In this document: positions 12,300 through 23,000 of the stretch, piece by piece
How the letters are laid out: every line of letters begins with the position of its first letter
Numbering within the stretch: position 1 is the first letter of the stretch
NCBI GenBank assembly: GCA_949987705.1
Contig: CATLJY010000899.1
Coordinates: forward strand, 27,519-91,518
Direction of reading: 5' to 3'
DNA length: 64,000 nt
Source of the DNA: Thereva unica
Lineage: Eukaryota; Arthropoda; Insecta; Diptera; Therevidae
Program-made: the position numbers and the translations under genes
Notes under the pieces: model-generated
Seen by the model: the letters and a program-made list of their open reading frames with translations, nothing else
The model's database searches: none
What the model was told of the DNA's origin: nothing

Positions 12300-15200
12300 T
12301 CGGCGAATAAAGTGAATCTAAGTTATTTTGGATGTACTCGATGAATATAACTTAATTTCGATGAATAAAGTAAATTTAAGTTATTTTGGATGCATTTGAT
12401 GAATATAACTTAAATTCGACGAATAAAGTGAATTTAAGTTATTTTGGATGTATTTGATGAATATAACTTAATTTCGACGAATAAAGTGAATTTAAGTCAT
12501 TTTGGATGTATTTGATGAATATAACTTAATTTCGACGAATAAAGTGAATTTAAGTTATTTTGGATGTATTTGATGAATGTAACTTAATTTCGATGAATAA
12601 AGTGAATTTAAGTTATTTTGGATGTACTCGATGAATATAACTTAATTTCGATGAATAAAGTGAATTTAAGTTATTTTGGATGTATTTGATGAATATAACT
12701 TAATTTCGATGAATAAAGTGAATTTAAGTTATTTTCGATGTATTTGATGAATATAACTTAATTTCGACGAATAAAGTGAATTTAAGTTATTTTGGATGTA
12801 TTTGATGAATATAACTTAATTTCGACGAATAAAGTGAATTTAAGTTATTTTGGATGTATTTGATGAATATAACTTAATTTCGACGAATAAAGTGAATTTA
12901 AGTTATTTTGGATGTATTTAAAGAATGTAACTTAATTTCGACGAATAAAGTGAATTTAAGTTATTTTGGATGTATTTGATGAATATAACTTAATTTCGAT
13001 GAATAAAGTGAATTTAAGTTATTTTCGATGTATTTGATGAATATTTAATTTCGATGAATAAAGTGAATTTAAGTTATTTTGGATGTATTTGATGAATATA
13101 ACTTAATTTCGACGAATAAAGTGAATTTAAGTTATTTTGGATGTATTTGATGAATATAACTTAATTTCGACGAATAAAGTGAATTTAAGTTATTTTGGAT
13201 GTATTTGATGAATATAACTTAATTTCGATGAATAAAGTGAATTTAAGTTATTTTCGATGTATTTGAAGAATATAACTTAATTTCGACGAATAAAGTGAAT
13301 TTAAGTTATTTTGGATGTATTTGAAGAATGTAACTTAATTTCGATGAATAAAGTGAATTTAATTTATTTTGGATGTATTTGATGAATATAACTTAATTTC
13401 GACGAATAAAGTGAATTTAAGTTATTTTCGATGTATTTGATGAATATAACTTAATTTCGACGAATAAAGTGAATTTAAGTTATTTTGGATGTATTTGATG
13501 AATATAACTTAATTTCGACGAATAAAGTGAATTTAAGTTATTTTGGATGTATTTGAAGAATGTAACTTAATTTCGACGAATAAAGTGAATTTAAGTTATT
13601 TTGGATGTATTTGATGAATATAACTTAATTTCGACGAATAAAGTGAATTTAAGTTATTTTGGATGTATTTGATGAATGTAACTTAATTTCGATGAATAAA
13701 GTGAATTTAAGTTATTTTGGATGTACTCGATGAATATAACTTAATTTCGATGAATAAAGTGAATTTAAGTTATTTTGGATGTACTCGATGAATATAACTT
13801 AATTTCGATGAATAAAGTGAATTTAAGTTATTTTGTATGTATTTGATGAATATAACTTAATTTCGATGAATAAAGTGAATTTAAGTTATTTTGGATTTAT
13901 TTGATGAATATAACCTAATTTCGACGAATAAAGTGAATTTAAGTTATTTTGGATGTATTTGATGAATATAACTTAATTTCGATGAATAAAGTGAATTTAA
14001 GTTATTTTCGATGTATTTGATGAATATAACTTAATTTCGACGAATAAAGTGAATTTAAGTTATTTTGGATGTATTTGATGAATGTAACTTAATTTCGATG
14101 AATAAAGTGAATTTAAGTTATTTTGGATGTACTCGATGAATATAACTTAATTTCGATGAATAAAGTGAATTTAAGTTATTTTGGATGTATTTGATGAATA
14201 TAACTTAATTTCGACGAATAAAGTGAATTTAAGTAATTTTGGATGTATTTGAAGAATGTAACTTAATTTCGACGAATAAAGTGAATTTAAGTTATTTTGG
14301 ATGTATTTGATGAATTTAACTTAATTTCGATGAATAAAGTGAATTTAGGTTATTTTCGATGTATTTGATGAATATAACTTAATTTCGACGAATAAAGTGA
14401 ATTTAAGTTATTTTGGATGTATTTGATGAATATAACTTAATTTCGACGAATAAAGTGAATTTAAGTTATTTTGGATGTATTTGAAGAATGTAACTTAATT
14501 TCGACGAATAAAGTGAATTTAAGTTATTTTGGATGTATTTGTATTAAGTTATTTTGGATGTACTTAATTTCGACGAATAAAGTGAATTTAAGTTATTTTG
14601 GATGTATTTGATGAATATAACTTAATTTCGACGAATAAAGTGAATTTAAGTTATTTTGGATGTATTTGAAGAATATAACTTAATTTCGACGAATAAAGTG
14701 AATTTAAGTTATTTTGGATGATTTGATGAATATAACTTAATTTCGACGAATAAAGTGAATTTAAGTTATTTTGGATGTATTTGAAGAATGTAACTTAATT
14801 TCGATGAATAAGGTGAATTTAAGTTATTTTGGATGTATTTGATGAATATAACTTAATTTCGATGAATGAAGTGAATTTAAGTTATTTTCGATGTATTTGA
14901 TGAATATAACTTAATTTCGACGAATAAAGTGAATTTAAGTTATTTTGGATGTATTTGATGAATATAACTTAATTTCGACGAATAAAGTGAATTTAAGTTA
15001 TTTTGGATGTATTTGATGAATATAACTTAATTTCGATGAATAAAGTGAATTTAAGTTATTTTCGATGTATTTGAAGAATATAACTTAATTTCGACGAATA
15101 AAGTGAATTTAAGTTATTTTGGATGTATTTGAAAAATGTAACTTAATTTCGATGAATAAAGTGAATTTAAGTTATTTTGGATGTATTTGATGAATACAAC

Positions 15201-15375
15201 TTAATTTCGACGAATAAAGTGAATTTAAGTTATTTTCGATGTATTTGATGAATATAACTTAATTTCGACGAATAAAGTGAATTTAAGTTATTTTGGATGT
15301 ATTTGATGAATATAACTTAATTTCGACGAATAAAGTGAATTTAAGTTATTTTGGATGTATTTGAAGAATGTAACT
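12300..15375 (+). repeat. Satellite segment related to 24.4-26.4 kb
   Basis: This stretch holds private variants found again far to the right. TTTAAAG at 12,917 recurs at 24,636, and the AATTTATTTT variant at 13,361 recurs at 25,551, followed in both places by two successive TACTCGATG monomers and a TTTTGTATG monomer. A 3-bp loss (GAATATTTAATTTCG, about 13,041) is unique. It also contains the chimeric unit at 14,528-14,567 listed separately. I see no gene here. Confidence 0.7.
14528..14567 (+). repeat. Chimeric half-unit scar (also at about 20,778 and 22,876)
   Basis: In place of the normal 29-bp second half-unit there are 40 bp: a 25-bp piece starting like half 2 (TTTGGATGTATTTG) but ending like half 1 (TTAAGTTAT), then a 15-bp truncated half 2 (TTTGGATGTACTTAA). 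The marker GTATTAAGTT sits at 14,541, 20,791 and 22,889. The net gain of 11 bp and a 1-bp deletion nearby (GGATGATTTG) explain why the surrounding repeat period is 36 x 58 + 10 = 2,098 bp. It looks like an exchange between the two half-units. Confidence 0.75.
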
Positions 15376-16824
15376 TAATTTCGACGAATAAAGTGAATTT
15401 AAGTTATTTTGGATGTATTTGATGAATATAACTTAATTTCGACGACTAAAGTGAATTTAAGTTATTTTGGATGTATTTGATGAATGTAACTTAATTTCGA
15501 TGAATAAAGTGAATTTAAGTTATTTTGGATGTATTTGATGAATATAACTTAATTTCGACGAATAAAGTGAATTTAAGTTATTTTGGATGTATTTGAAGAA
15601 TGTAACTTAATTTCGACGAATAAAGTGAATTTAAGTTATTTTCGATGTATTTGATGAATATAACTTAATTTCGACGAATAAAGTGAATTTAAGTTATTTA
15701 TGATGTACTCGATGAATATAACTTAATTTCGATGAATAAAGTAAATTTAAGTTATTTTGGATGCATTTGATGAATATAACTTAATTTCGACGAATAAAGT
15801 GAATTTAAGTTATTTTGGATGTATTTGATGAATATAACTTAATTTCGACAAATAAAGTGAATTTAAGTTATTTTGGATGTATTTGATGAATATAACTTAA
15901 TTTCGACGAATAAAGTGAATTTAAGTTATTTTGGATGTATTTGATGAATGTAACTTAATTTCGATGAATAAAGTGAATTTAAGTTATTTTGGATGTACTC
16001 GATGAATATAACTTAATTTCGATGAATAAAGTGAATTTAAGTTATTTTGGATGTATTTGATGAATATAACTTAATTTCGATGAATAAAGTGAATTTAAGT
16101 TATTTTCGATGTATTTGATGAATATAACTTAATTTCGACGAATAAAGTGAATTTAAGTTATTTTGGATGTATTTGATGAATATAACTTAATTTCGACGAA
16201 TAAAGTGAATTTAAGTTATTTTGGATGTATTTGATGAATATAACTTAATTTCGACGACTAAAGTGAATTTAAGTTATTTTGGATGTATTTGATGAATGTA
16301 ACTTAATTTCGATGAATAAAGTGAATTTAAGTTATTTTGGATGTATTTGATGAATATAATTTAATTTCGACGAATAAAGTGAATTTAAGTTATTTTGGAT
16401 GTATTTGAAGAATGTAACTTAATTTCGACGAATAAAGTGAATTTAAGTTATTTTCGATGTATTTGATGAATATAACTTAATTTCGACGAATAAAGTGAAT
16501 TTAAGTTATTTTGGATGTACTCGATGAATATAACTTAATTTCGATGAATAAAGTAAATTTAAGTTATTTTGGATGCATTTGATGAATATAACTTAATTTC
16601 GACGAATAAAGTGAATTTAAGTTATTTTGGATGTATTTGATGAATATAACTTAATTTCGACAAATAAAGTGAATTTAAGTTATTTTGGATGTATTTGATG
16701 AATATAACTTAATTTCGACGAATAAAGTGAATTTAAGTTATTTTGGATGTATTTGATGAATGTAACTTAATTTCGATGAATAAAGTGAATTTAAGTTATT
16801 TTGGATGTACTCGATGAATATAAC

Positions 16825-16832
16825 TTAATTTC
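16825..16832. other. Uninterrupted paralogue of the insertion target
   Basis: TTAATTTC here lies exactly one 1,218-bp repeat unit left of the left target copy. The flanking variants match both sides of the insertion: a TACTCGATG monomer to the left, and to the right the series CGATG/GG, CGATG/CG, three CGACG/GG monomers and CGATG/CG with GAAGAATA. It shows the local sequence before insertion. Confidence 0.85.
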
Positions 16833-18042
16833 GATGAATAAAGTGAATTTAAGTTATTTTGGATGTATTTGATGAATATAACTTAATTTCGATGAATAAA
16901 GTGAATTTAAGTTATTTTCGATGTATTTGATGAATATAACTTAATTTCGACGAATAAAGTGAATTTAAGTTATTTTGGATGTATTTGATGAATATAACTT
17001 AATTTCGACGAATAAAGTGAATTTAAGTTATTTTGGATGTATTTGATGAATATAACTTAATTTCGACGAATAAAGTGAATTTAAGTTATTTTGGATGTAT
17101 TTGATGAATATAACTTAATTTCGATGAATAAAGTGAATTTAAGTTATTTTCGATGTATTTGAAGAATATAACTTAATTTCGACGAATAAAGTGAATTTAA
17201 GTTATTTTGGATGTATTTGAAGAATGTAACTTAATTTCGATGAATAAAGTGAATTTAATTTATTTTGGATGTATTTGATGAATATAACTTAATTTCGACG
17301 AATAAAGTGAATTTAAGTTATTTTCGATGTATTTGATGAATATAACTTAATTTCGACGAATAAAGTGAATTTAAGTTATTTTGGATGTATTTGATGAATA
17401 TAACTTAATTTCGACGAATAAAGTGAATTTAAGTTATTTTGGATGTATTTGAAGAATGTAACTTAATTTCGACGAATAAAGTGAATTTAAGTTATTTTGG
17501 ATGTATTTGATGAATATAACTTAATTTCGACGAATAAAGTGAATTTAAGTTATATTGGATGTATTTGATGAATGTAACTTAATTTCGATGAATAAAGTGA
17601 ATTTAAGTTATTTTGGATGTACTCGATGAATATAACTTAATTTCAATGAATAAAGTGAATTTAAGTTATTTTCGATGTATTTGATGAATATAACTTAATT
17701 TCGACGAATAAAGTGAATTTAAGTTATTTTGGATGTACTCGATGAATATAACTTAATTTCGATGAATAAAGTAAATTTAAGTTATTTTGGATGCATTTGA
17801 TGAATATAACTTAATTTCGACGAATAAAGTGAATTTAAGTTATTTTGGATGTATTTGATGAATATAACTTAATTTCGACAAATAAAGTGAATTTAAGTTA
17901 TTTTGGATGTATTTGATGAATATAACTTAATTTCGACGAATAAAGTGAATTTAAGTTATTTTGGATGTATTTGATGAATGTAACTTAATTTCGATGAATA
18001 AAGTGAATTTAAGTTATTTTGGATGTACTCGATGAATATAAC

Positions 18043-18050
18043 TTAATTTC
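18043..18050. repeat. Target-site duplication, left copy
   Basis: TTAATTTC, identical to 19,933-19,940. The base pairs outside differ (AC before this copy, TG before the right copy), so the duplication is exactly 8 bp. It lies at the junction of half 2 and half 1 of the monomer. Confidence 0.9.
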
Positions 18051-18071
18051 TATTTATTTATTTATTTATTT
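18051..18071 (-). repeat. AAAT simple-repeat 3' tail
   Basis: On the plus strand this is five TATT units plus one T; in element sense it is an AAAT-type tail of 21 nt. Short tandem tails in place of poly(A) are common in CR1-, I- and Jockey-related LINEs. It marks the exact 3' end of the insertion and abuts the left target-site copy. Confidence 0.92.
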
Positions 18072-18241
18072 GCCAAACAAGGCATACTTAAACTAAATAC
18101 AACAGAATATATTGTACTTATAGACAAACACTGGCATATATAATTAGTTAATTCTACAGTTACAGATAAAAAAAATACATATTAATAAGGAACATTGCAA
18201 GTATTTAATATTTAAATATTAAACTAAGATCTAGGTCTATG
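18072..18241 (-). other. 3' untranslated region of the retrotransposon
   Basis: 170 bp between the ORF2 stop and the simple-repeat tail, AT-rich, without an open frame. It holds a 20-bp perfect palindrome (18,204-18,223). Its last 12 nt in element sense, GCCTTGTTTGGC, can form a small GCC/GGC stem directly before the tail. Such 3' ends are recognised by the element's own reverse transcriptase in related LINEs; that role here is inference. Confidence 0.8.
18204..18223. repeat. 20-bp perfect palindrome in the 3' UTR
   Basis: TTTAATATTTAAATATTAAA equals its own reverse complement and starts 18 bp past the stop codon. In RNA it could form a hairpin only by closing on itself at the centre, so its role is doubtful. 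It may simply reflect AT-rich sequence. Confidence 0.8.
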
Positions 18242-19927
18242 TTAGTTAGAAGAGGACAATAGGGAAATGAGTTTTCTTTTATAGGAACTTTTGTTAATTG
18301 AGGGAGAGAAACAGGACGCGTAGGAATTGAAGGTAATGCAGCACCTGTTAACAGGCTCGTTTCTAGCATATTCAGTGCGATGCGGGTACTCTTTAAGCAG
18401 TTTGGAATGTCTTGTTTGTCGAGTATCGTTAAATTTTATTGTGTCCGACAGGAACTGCACCTTGAGGTTATTGTTCAGGACATCCAGGGTAAAACAAGAT
18501 ATAAGCAATTTCCGTCTAAGGGATAGAGGCAAGAGATCAAGGATTTTGAGCCTGTCCTTATAGTGAGGAAGGTTGTGAAAATCCGAAGGATTATAGAGGT
18601 TCCTAAGCGCGAAAAGAAGGAACTTCTTTTGGACAGATTCTATTCGATTAATACTAATTTGAAATATAGGATCCCAGATCTGGCACGCATACTCAAGAAT
18701 AGGACGGACCAATGAGCAAAACAAGGCTTTAGTAACCCAAACATTGTCGAATTCTTTAGCTCTTCTCTTGATAAAGCCCATCAGCTTGTTGGATCTAGCA
18801 ATAATATTATCATAGTGTAAGTTAAAGTTTAACTTGCTGTCGAGGACAATGCCTAAATCAACAATGTGATCGACACGATCCAAGACATTGTCATTGAGAT
18901 AATAATTTTGCAGCTGTTTGTTTCTTTTCCTGGAGAAGGTAATTACGTGGCACTTACTGGTGTTAAGAAGAAGATTGTTAGTGGTGCACCAGTCATGTAG
19001 TGCATTAAGTTTCGACTGTAAAAAGGATACATCAGTTTGAGACCTTATAGCACTATAAATTTTTAAATCATCGGCGTAAAAGAGGTGCGGAATGCCATTT
19101 AATATTTCAGATAGATCGGAAATGAATATGTTAAATAGAAGTGGCCCTAGGTGGCTGCCTTGCGGTACACCTGAGGTTACATTGATTTCTTTTGAGAGGA
19201 AGCCCTGAAATCTTACCACATGAGTTCTCCCGTTAAGATAGGATGTTATCCAATCCAGAAGGGGGCCGGATATCCCAAATCTTAATAATTTCATATATAG
19301 AATGTGGTGGTCTACTCGATCGAATGCCTTGCTGAAGTCAGTGTAGACAGCGTCAAACTGGTGGCCTTGTTCCATACCGCACAGTAGTTCGGATATCATT
19401 ATCATAAGATTGGATGTGGTGGAACGACCTTTTCTGAAACCATGTTGCTGATCGTTTAGGTTCGGAACAATTAGAGGGGCAATCTTGTCATAGATAAGTT
19501 TTTCAAATAGTTTAGGGATAACAGATAGGATAGCAATGCCCCTATAGTTGTCCACCGCATGTTTATCACCTGACTTAAAGATTGGTGTGAGGAAGGATTT
19601 CTTCCATACCGAAGGAAACTTACCGGCAGAAAGGGACTTGTTAAAAATGAGGTGAAGAGGGAGTAGAATGAGTTGGGCGTGGCTCTGCAAAAAACTTGCA
19701 GGTAGACAGTCCGGACCGTGACCTTTATTGACCTCCAGATCTATAAGACCTGTCATTATATCTTCGGGCGATAAAGATATATTGTCTATAAGGACCGCAG
19801 TTTCGGAATGCTCTCTTGGGACAGTGTTTGCAGTCGAAGAAATGGGGCAGAAGATTTCACTGAACCTGTCCGCAAACATGTTTGAAATTTCTTGGGGGAG
19901 AGAGGAGTGCGTGATACCGTTTGTCAT
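18242..19927 (-). CDS. Retrotransposon ORF2 fragment: reverse transcriptase
   Basis: 561 residues from the first ATG; that ATG is only 5 nt from the truncation point, so it is not the native start. The open frame even runs back into the satellite until about 19,991. RT motifs appear in order: DNYRGIAI (126-133), GFRKGRST (163-170), motif A DFSKAFD with the likely catalytic Asp197, SGVPQGSHLGPLLF (252-265), and the catalytic YADD box (284-287). Then come a thumb-like region (about 310-390), a segment LFCSLVRPILEYACQIWDP (402-420) typical of insect LINEs, and a C-terminal tail ending at TAA (18,242-18,244). No RNase H or endonuclease domain is visible; a full ORF2 of this kind normally has an N-terminal endonuclease of several hundred residues. 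There is no frameshift or internal stop. In a full element it would copy element RNA at a nicked target. Here it is a dead-on-arrival fragment with no visible promoter. Confidence 0.93.
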   Translation of the reverse strand: MTNGITHSSLPQEISNMFADRFSEIFCPISSTANTVPREHSETAVLIDNISLSPEDIMTGLIDLEVNKGHGPDCLPASFLQSHAQLILLPLHLIFNKSLSAGKFPSVWKKSFLTPIFKSGDKHAVDNYRGIAILSVIPKLFEKLIYDKIAPLIVPNLNDQQHGFRKGRSTTSNLMIMISELLCGMEQGHQFDAVYTDFSKAFDRVDHHILYMKLLRFGISGPLLDWITSYLNGRTHVVRFQGFLSKEINVTSGVPQGSHLGPLLFNIFISDLSEILNGIPHLFYADDLKIYSAIRSQTDVSFLQSKLNALHDWCTTNNLLLNTSKCHVITFSRKRNKQLQNYYLNDNVLDRVDHIVDLGIVLDSKLNFNLHYDNIIARSNKLMGFIKRRAKEFDNVWVTKALFCSLVRPILEYACQIWDPIFQISINRIESVQKKFLLFALRNLYNPSDFHNLPHYKDRLKILDLLPLSLRRKLLISCFTLDVLNNNLKVQFLSDTIKFNDTRQTRHSKLLKEYPHRTEYARNEPVNRCCITFNSYASCFSPSINKSSYKRKLISLLSSSN

Positions 19928-19932
19928 TGTTG

Positions 19933-19940
19933 TTAATTTC
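19933..19940. repeat. Target-site duplication, right copy
   Basis: TTAATTTC followed by GATGAATAAAG, the normal continuation of the satellite. The distance from the uninterrupted paralogue (16,825) is 3,108 = 1,218 (repeat period) + 1,890 (insertion), confirming 1,882 bp of element plus 8 bp duplicated. Confidence 0.9.
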
Positions 19941-20039
19941 GATGAATAAAGTGAATTTAAGTTATTTTGGATGTATTTGATGAATATAACTTAATTTCGA
20001 TGAATAAAGTGAATTTAAGTTATTTTCGATGTATTTGAT

Positions 20040-23000
20040 GAATATAACTTAATTTCGACGAATAAAGTGAATTTAAGTTATTTTGGATGTATTTGATGAA
20101 TATAACTTAATTTCGACGAATAAAGTGAATTTAAGTTATTTTGGATGTATTTGATGAATATAACTTAATTTCGACGAATAAAGTGAATTTAAGTTATTTT
20201 GGATGTATTTGATGAATATAACTTAATTTCGATGAATAAAGTGAATTTAAGTTATTTTCGATGTATTTGAAGAATATAACTTAATTTCGACGAATAAAGT
20301 GAATTTAAGTTATTTTGGATGTATTTGATGAATGTAACTTAATTTCGATGAATAAAGTGAATTTAAGTTATTTTGGATGTACTCGATGAATATAACTTAA
20401 TTTCGATGAATAAAGTGAATTTAAGTTATTTTGGATGTATTTGATGAATATAACTTAATTTCGACGAATAAAGTGAATTTAAGTAATTTTGGATGTATTT
20501 GAAGAATGTAACTTAATTTCGACGAATAAAGTGAATTTAAGTTATTTTGGATGTATTTGATGAATTTAACTTAATTTCGATGAATAAAGTGAATTTAAGT
20601 TATTTTCGATGTATTTGATGAATATAACTTAATTTCGACGAATAAAGTGAATTTAAGTTATTTTGGATGTATTTGATGAATATAACTTAATTTCGACGAA
20701 TAAAGTGAATTTAAGTTATTTTGGATGTATTTGAAGAATGTAACTTAATTTCGACGAATAAAGTGAATTTAAGTTATTTTGGATGTATTTGTATTAAGTT
20801 ATTTTGGATGTACTTAATTTCGACGAATAAAGTGAATTTAAGTTATTTTGGATGTATTTGATGAATATAACTTAATTTCGACGAATAAAGTGAATTTAAG
20901 TTATTTTGGATGTATTTGAAGAATATAACTTAATTTCGACGAATAAAGTGAATTTAAGTTATTTTGGATGATTTGATGAATATAACTTAATTTCGACGAA
21001 TAAAGTGAATTTAAGTTATTTTGGATGTATTTGAAGAATGTAACTTAATTTCGATGAATAAAGTGAATTTAAGTTATTTTGGATGTATTTGATGAATATA
21101 ACTTAATTTCGATGAATAAAGTGAATTTAAGTTATTTTCGATGTATTTGATGAATATAACTTAATTTCGACGAATAAAGTGAATTTAAGTTATTTTGGAT
21201 GTATTTGATGAATATAACTTAATTTCGACGAATAAAGTGAATTTAAGTTATTTTGGATGTATTTGATGAATATAACTTAATTTCGATGAATAAAGTGAAT
21301 TTAAGTTATTTTCGATGTATTTGAAGAATATAACTTAATTTCGACGAATAAAGTGAATTTAAGTTATTTTGGATGTATTTGAAGAATGTAACTTAATTTC
21401 GATGAATAAAGTGAATTTAAGTTATTTTGGATGTATTTGATGAATATAACTTAATTTCGACGAATAAAGTGAATTTAAGTTATTTTCGATGTATTTGATG
21501 AATATAACTTAATTTCGACGAATAAAGTGAATTTAAGTTATTTTGGATGTATTTGATGAATATAACTTAATTTCGACGAATAAAGTGAATTTAAGTTATT
21601 TTGGATGTATTTGAAGAATGTAACTTAATTTCGACGAATAAAGTGAATTTAAGTTATTTTGGATGTATTTGATGAATATAACTTAATTTCGACGACTAAA
21701 GTGAATTTAAGTTATTTTGGATGTATTTGATGAATGTAACTTAATTTCGATGAATAAAGTGAATTTAAGTTATTTTGGATGTATTTGATGAATATAACTT
21801 AATTTCGACGAATAAAGTGAATTTAAGTTATTTTGGATGTATTTGAAGAATGTAACTTAATTTCGACGAATAAATTGAATTTAAGTTATTTTCGATGTAT
21901 TTGATGAATATAACTTAATTTCGACGAATAAAGTGAATTTAAGTTATTTTGGATGTACTCGATGAATATAACTTAATTTCGATGAATAAAGAAAATTTAA
22001 GTTATTTTGGATGCATTTGATGAATATAACTTAATTTCGACGAATAAAGTGAATTTAAGTTATTTTGGATGTATTTGATGAATATAACTTAATTTCGACA
22101 AATAAAGTGAATTTAAGTTATTTTGGATGTATTTGATGAATATAACTTAATTTCGACGAATAAAGTGAATTTAAGTTATTTTGGATGTATTTGATGAATA
22201 TAACTTAATTTCGACGAATAAAGTGAATTTAAGTTATTTTGGATGTATTTGATGAATATAACTTAATTTCGACGAATAAAGTGAATTTAAGTTATTTTGG
22301 ATGTATTTGATGAATATAACTTAATTTCGATGAATAAAGTGAATTTAAGTTATTTTCGATGTATTTGAAGAATATAACTTAATTTCGACGAATAAAGTGA
22401 ATTTAAGTTATTTTGGATGTATTTGATGAATGTAACTTAATTTCGATGAATAAAGTGAATTTAAGTTATTTTGGATGTACTCGATGAATATAACTTAATT
22501 TCGATGAATAAAGTGAATTTAAGTTATTTTGGATGTATTTGATGAATATAACTTAATTTCGACGAATAAAGTGAATTTAAGTAATTTTGGATGTATTTGA
22601 AGAATGTAACTTAATTTCGACGAATAAAGTGAATTTAAGTTATTTTGGATGTATTTGATGAATTTAACTTAATTTCGATGAATAAAGTGAATTTAAGTTA
22701 TTTTCGATGTATTTGATGAATATAACTTAATTTCGACGAATAAAGTGAATTTAAGTTATTTTGGATGTATTTGATGAATATAACTTAATTTCGACGAATA
22801 AAGTGAATTTAAGTTATTTTGGATGTATTTGAAGAATGTAACTTAATTTCGACGAATAAAGTGAATTTAAGTTATTTTGGATGTATTTGTATTAAGTTAT
22901 TTTGGATGTACTTAATTTCGACGAATAAAGTGAATTTAAGTTATTTTGGATGTATTTGATGAATATAACTTAATTTCGACGAATAAAGTGAATTTAAGTT

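Larger units (their letters stand above)
1..18050 (+). repeat. 58-bp satellite array, left block
   Basis: Uninterrupted head-to-tail tandem repeat, about 311 monomers of 58 bp, all in one orientation; the period is read directly from TAACTTAA at 3, 61, 119 and onward. G/C is about 22%. Common variable sites are CGACGAA or CGATGAA early in the monomer, TTTTGGATG or TTTTCGATG in the middle, TATTTGATG or TACTCGATG later, and GATGAATATAAC or GAAGAATGTAAC at the end. Variants recur in fixed strings, which reveals higher-order blocks listed separately. Because 58 is not a multiple of 3 and TAA/TGA are frequent, no frame stays open, so I see no coding potential. Occasional indels mark old breakpoints. 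The block contains no other gene or element. It is interpreted as heterochromatic satellite; whether it is centromeric cannot be told from sequence. Confidence 0.98.
15375..18050 (+). repeat. Nested higher-order repeats, 812 bp and 1,218 bp (14 and 21 monomers)
   Basis: GACGACTAAAG at 15,441 recurs at 16,253; ATGCATTTG at 15,761 recurs at 16,573 and 17,791; GACAAATAAAG at 15,847 recurs at 16,659 and 17,877. The spacings are exactly 812 (14 monomers) and 1,218 bp (21 monomers). Both are multiples of seven monomers (406 bp). The retrotransposon interrupts the last copy, and the block at 16,825 onward shows the uninterrupted version. Confidence 0.88.
18051..19932 (-). mobile_element. 5'-truncated non-LTR (LINE-type) retrotransposon
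   Basis: A 1,882-bp insertion unrelated to the satellite. In element orientation (minus strand) it begins abruptly inside a reverse transcriptase reading frame, continues through a stop codon and a short 3' untranslated region, and ends in an AAAT simple-repeat tail. It has no long terminal repeats, is truncated at the 5' end and has a target-site duplication; these are the signs of target-primed reverse transcription. The upstream endonuclease part of ORF2 and all of ORF1 are missing, so it cannot move by itself. The intact frame suggests recent insertion. Clade placement (Jockey or CR1-like) is inference from motif style and the lack of a visible RNase H domain. Confidence 0.93.

Noticed and set aside
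1..18050. CRISPR-like array because of regular short repeats
   Set aside because: There are no unique spacers: the repeats abut head-to-tail and everything between similar words is itself repeated. No cas genes are present, and the inserted LINE marks a eukaryotic genome.
18327..18563. Plus-strand open frame of 78 codons
   Set aside because: It lies entirely antisense to the reverse transcriptase frame and shows no recognisable domain.
18051..19932. LTR retrotransposon or DNA transposon
   Set aside because: There are no terminal direct or inverted repeats; the 3' simple-repeat tail, 5' truncation and RT motif style fit a non-LTR element.
18051..19932. Complete, autonomous LINE
   Set aside because: The insertion starts only 5 nt before the first ATG and lacks the endonuclease domain, ORF1 and 5' UTR.
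19728..19949. Plus-strand open frame of 73 codons
   Set aside because: It is antisense to the start of the reverse transcriptase frame and ends just inside the satellite; no domain or independent support.
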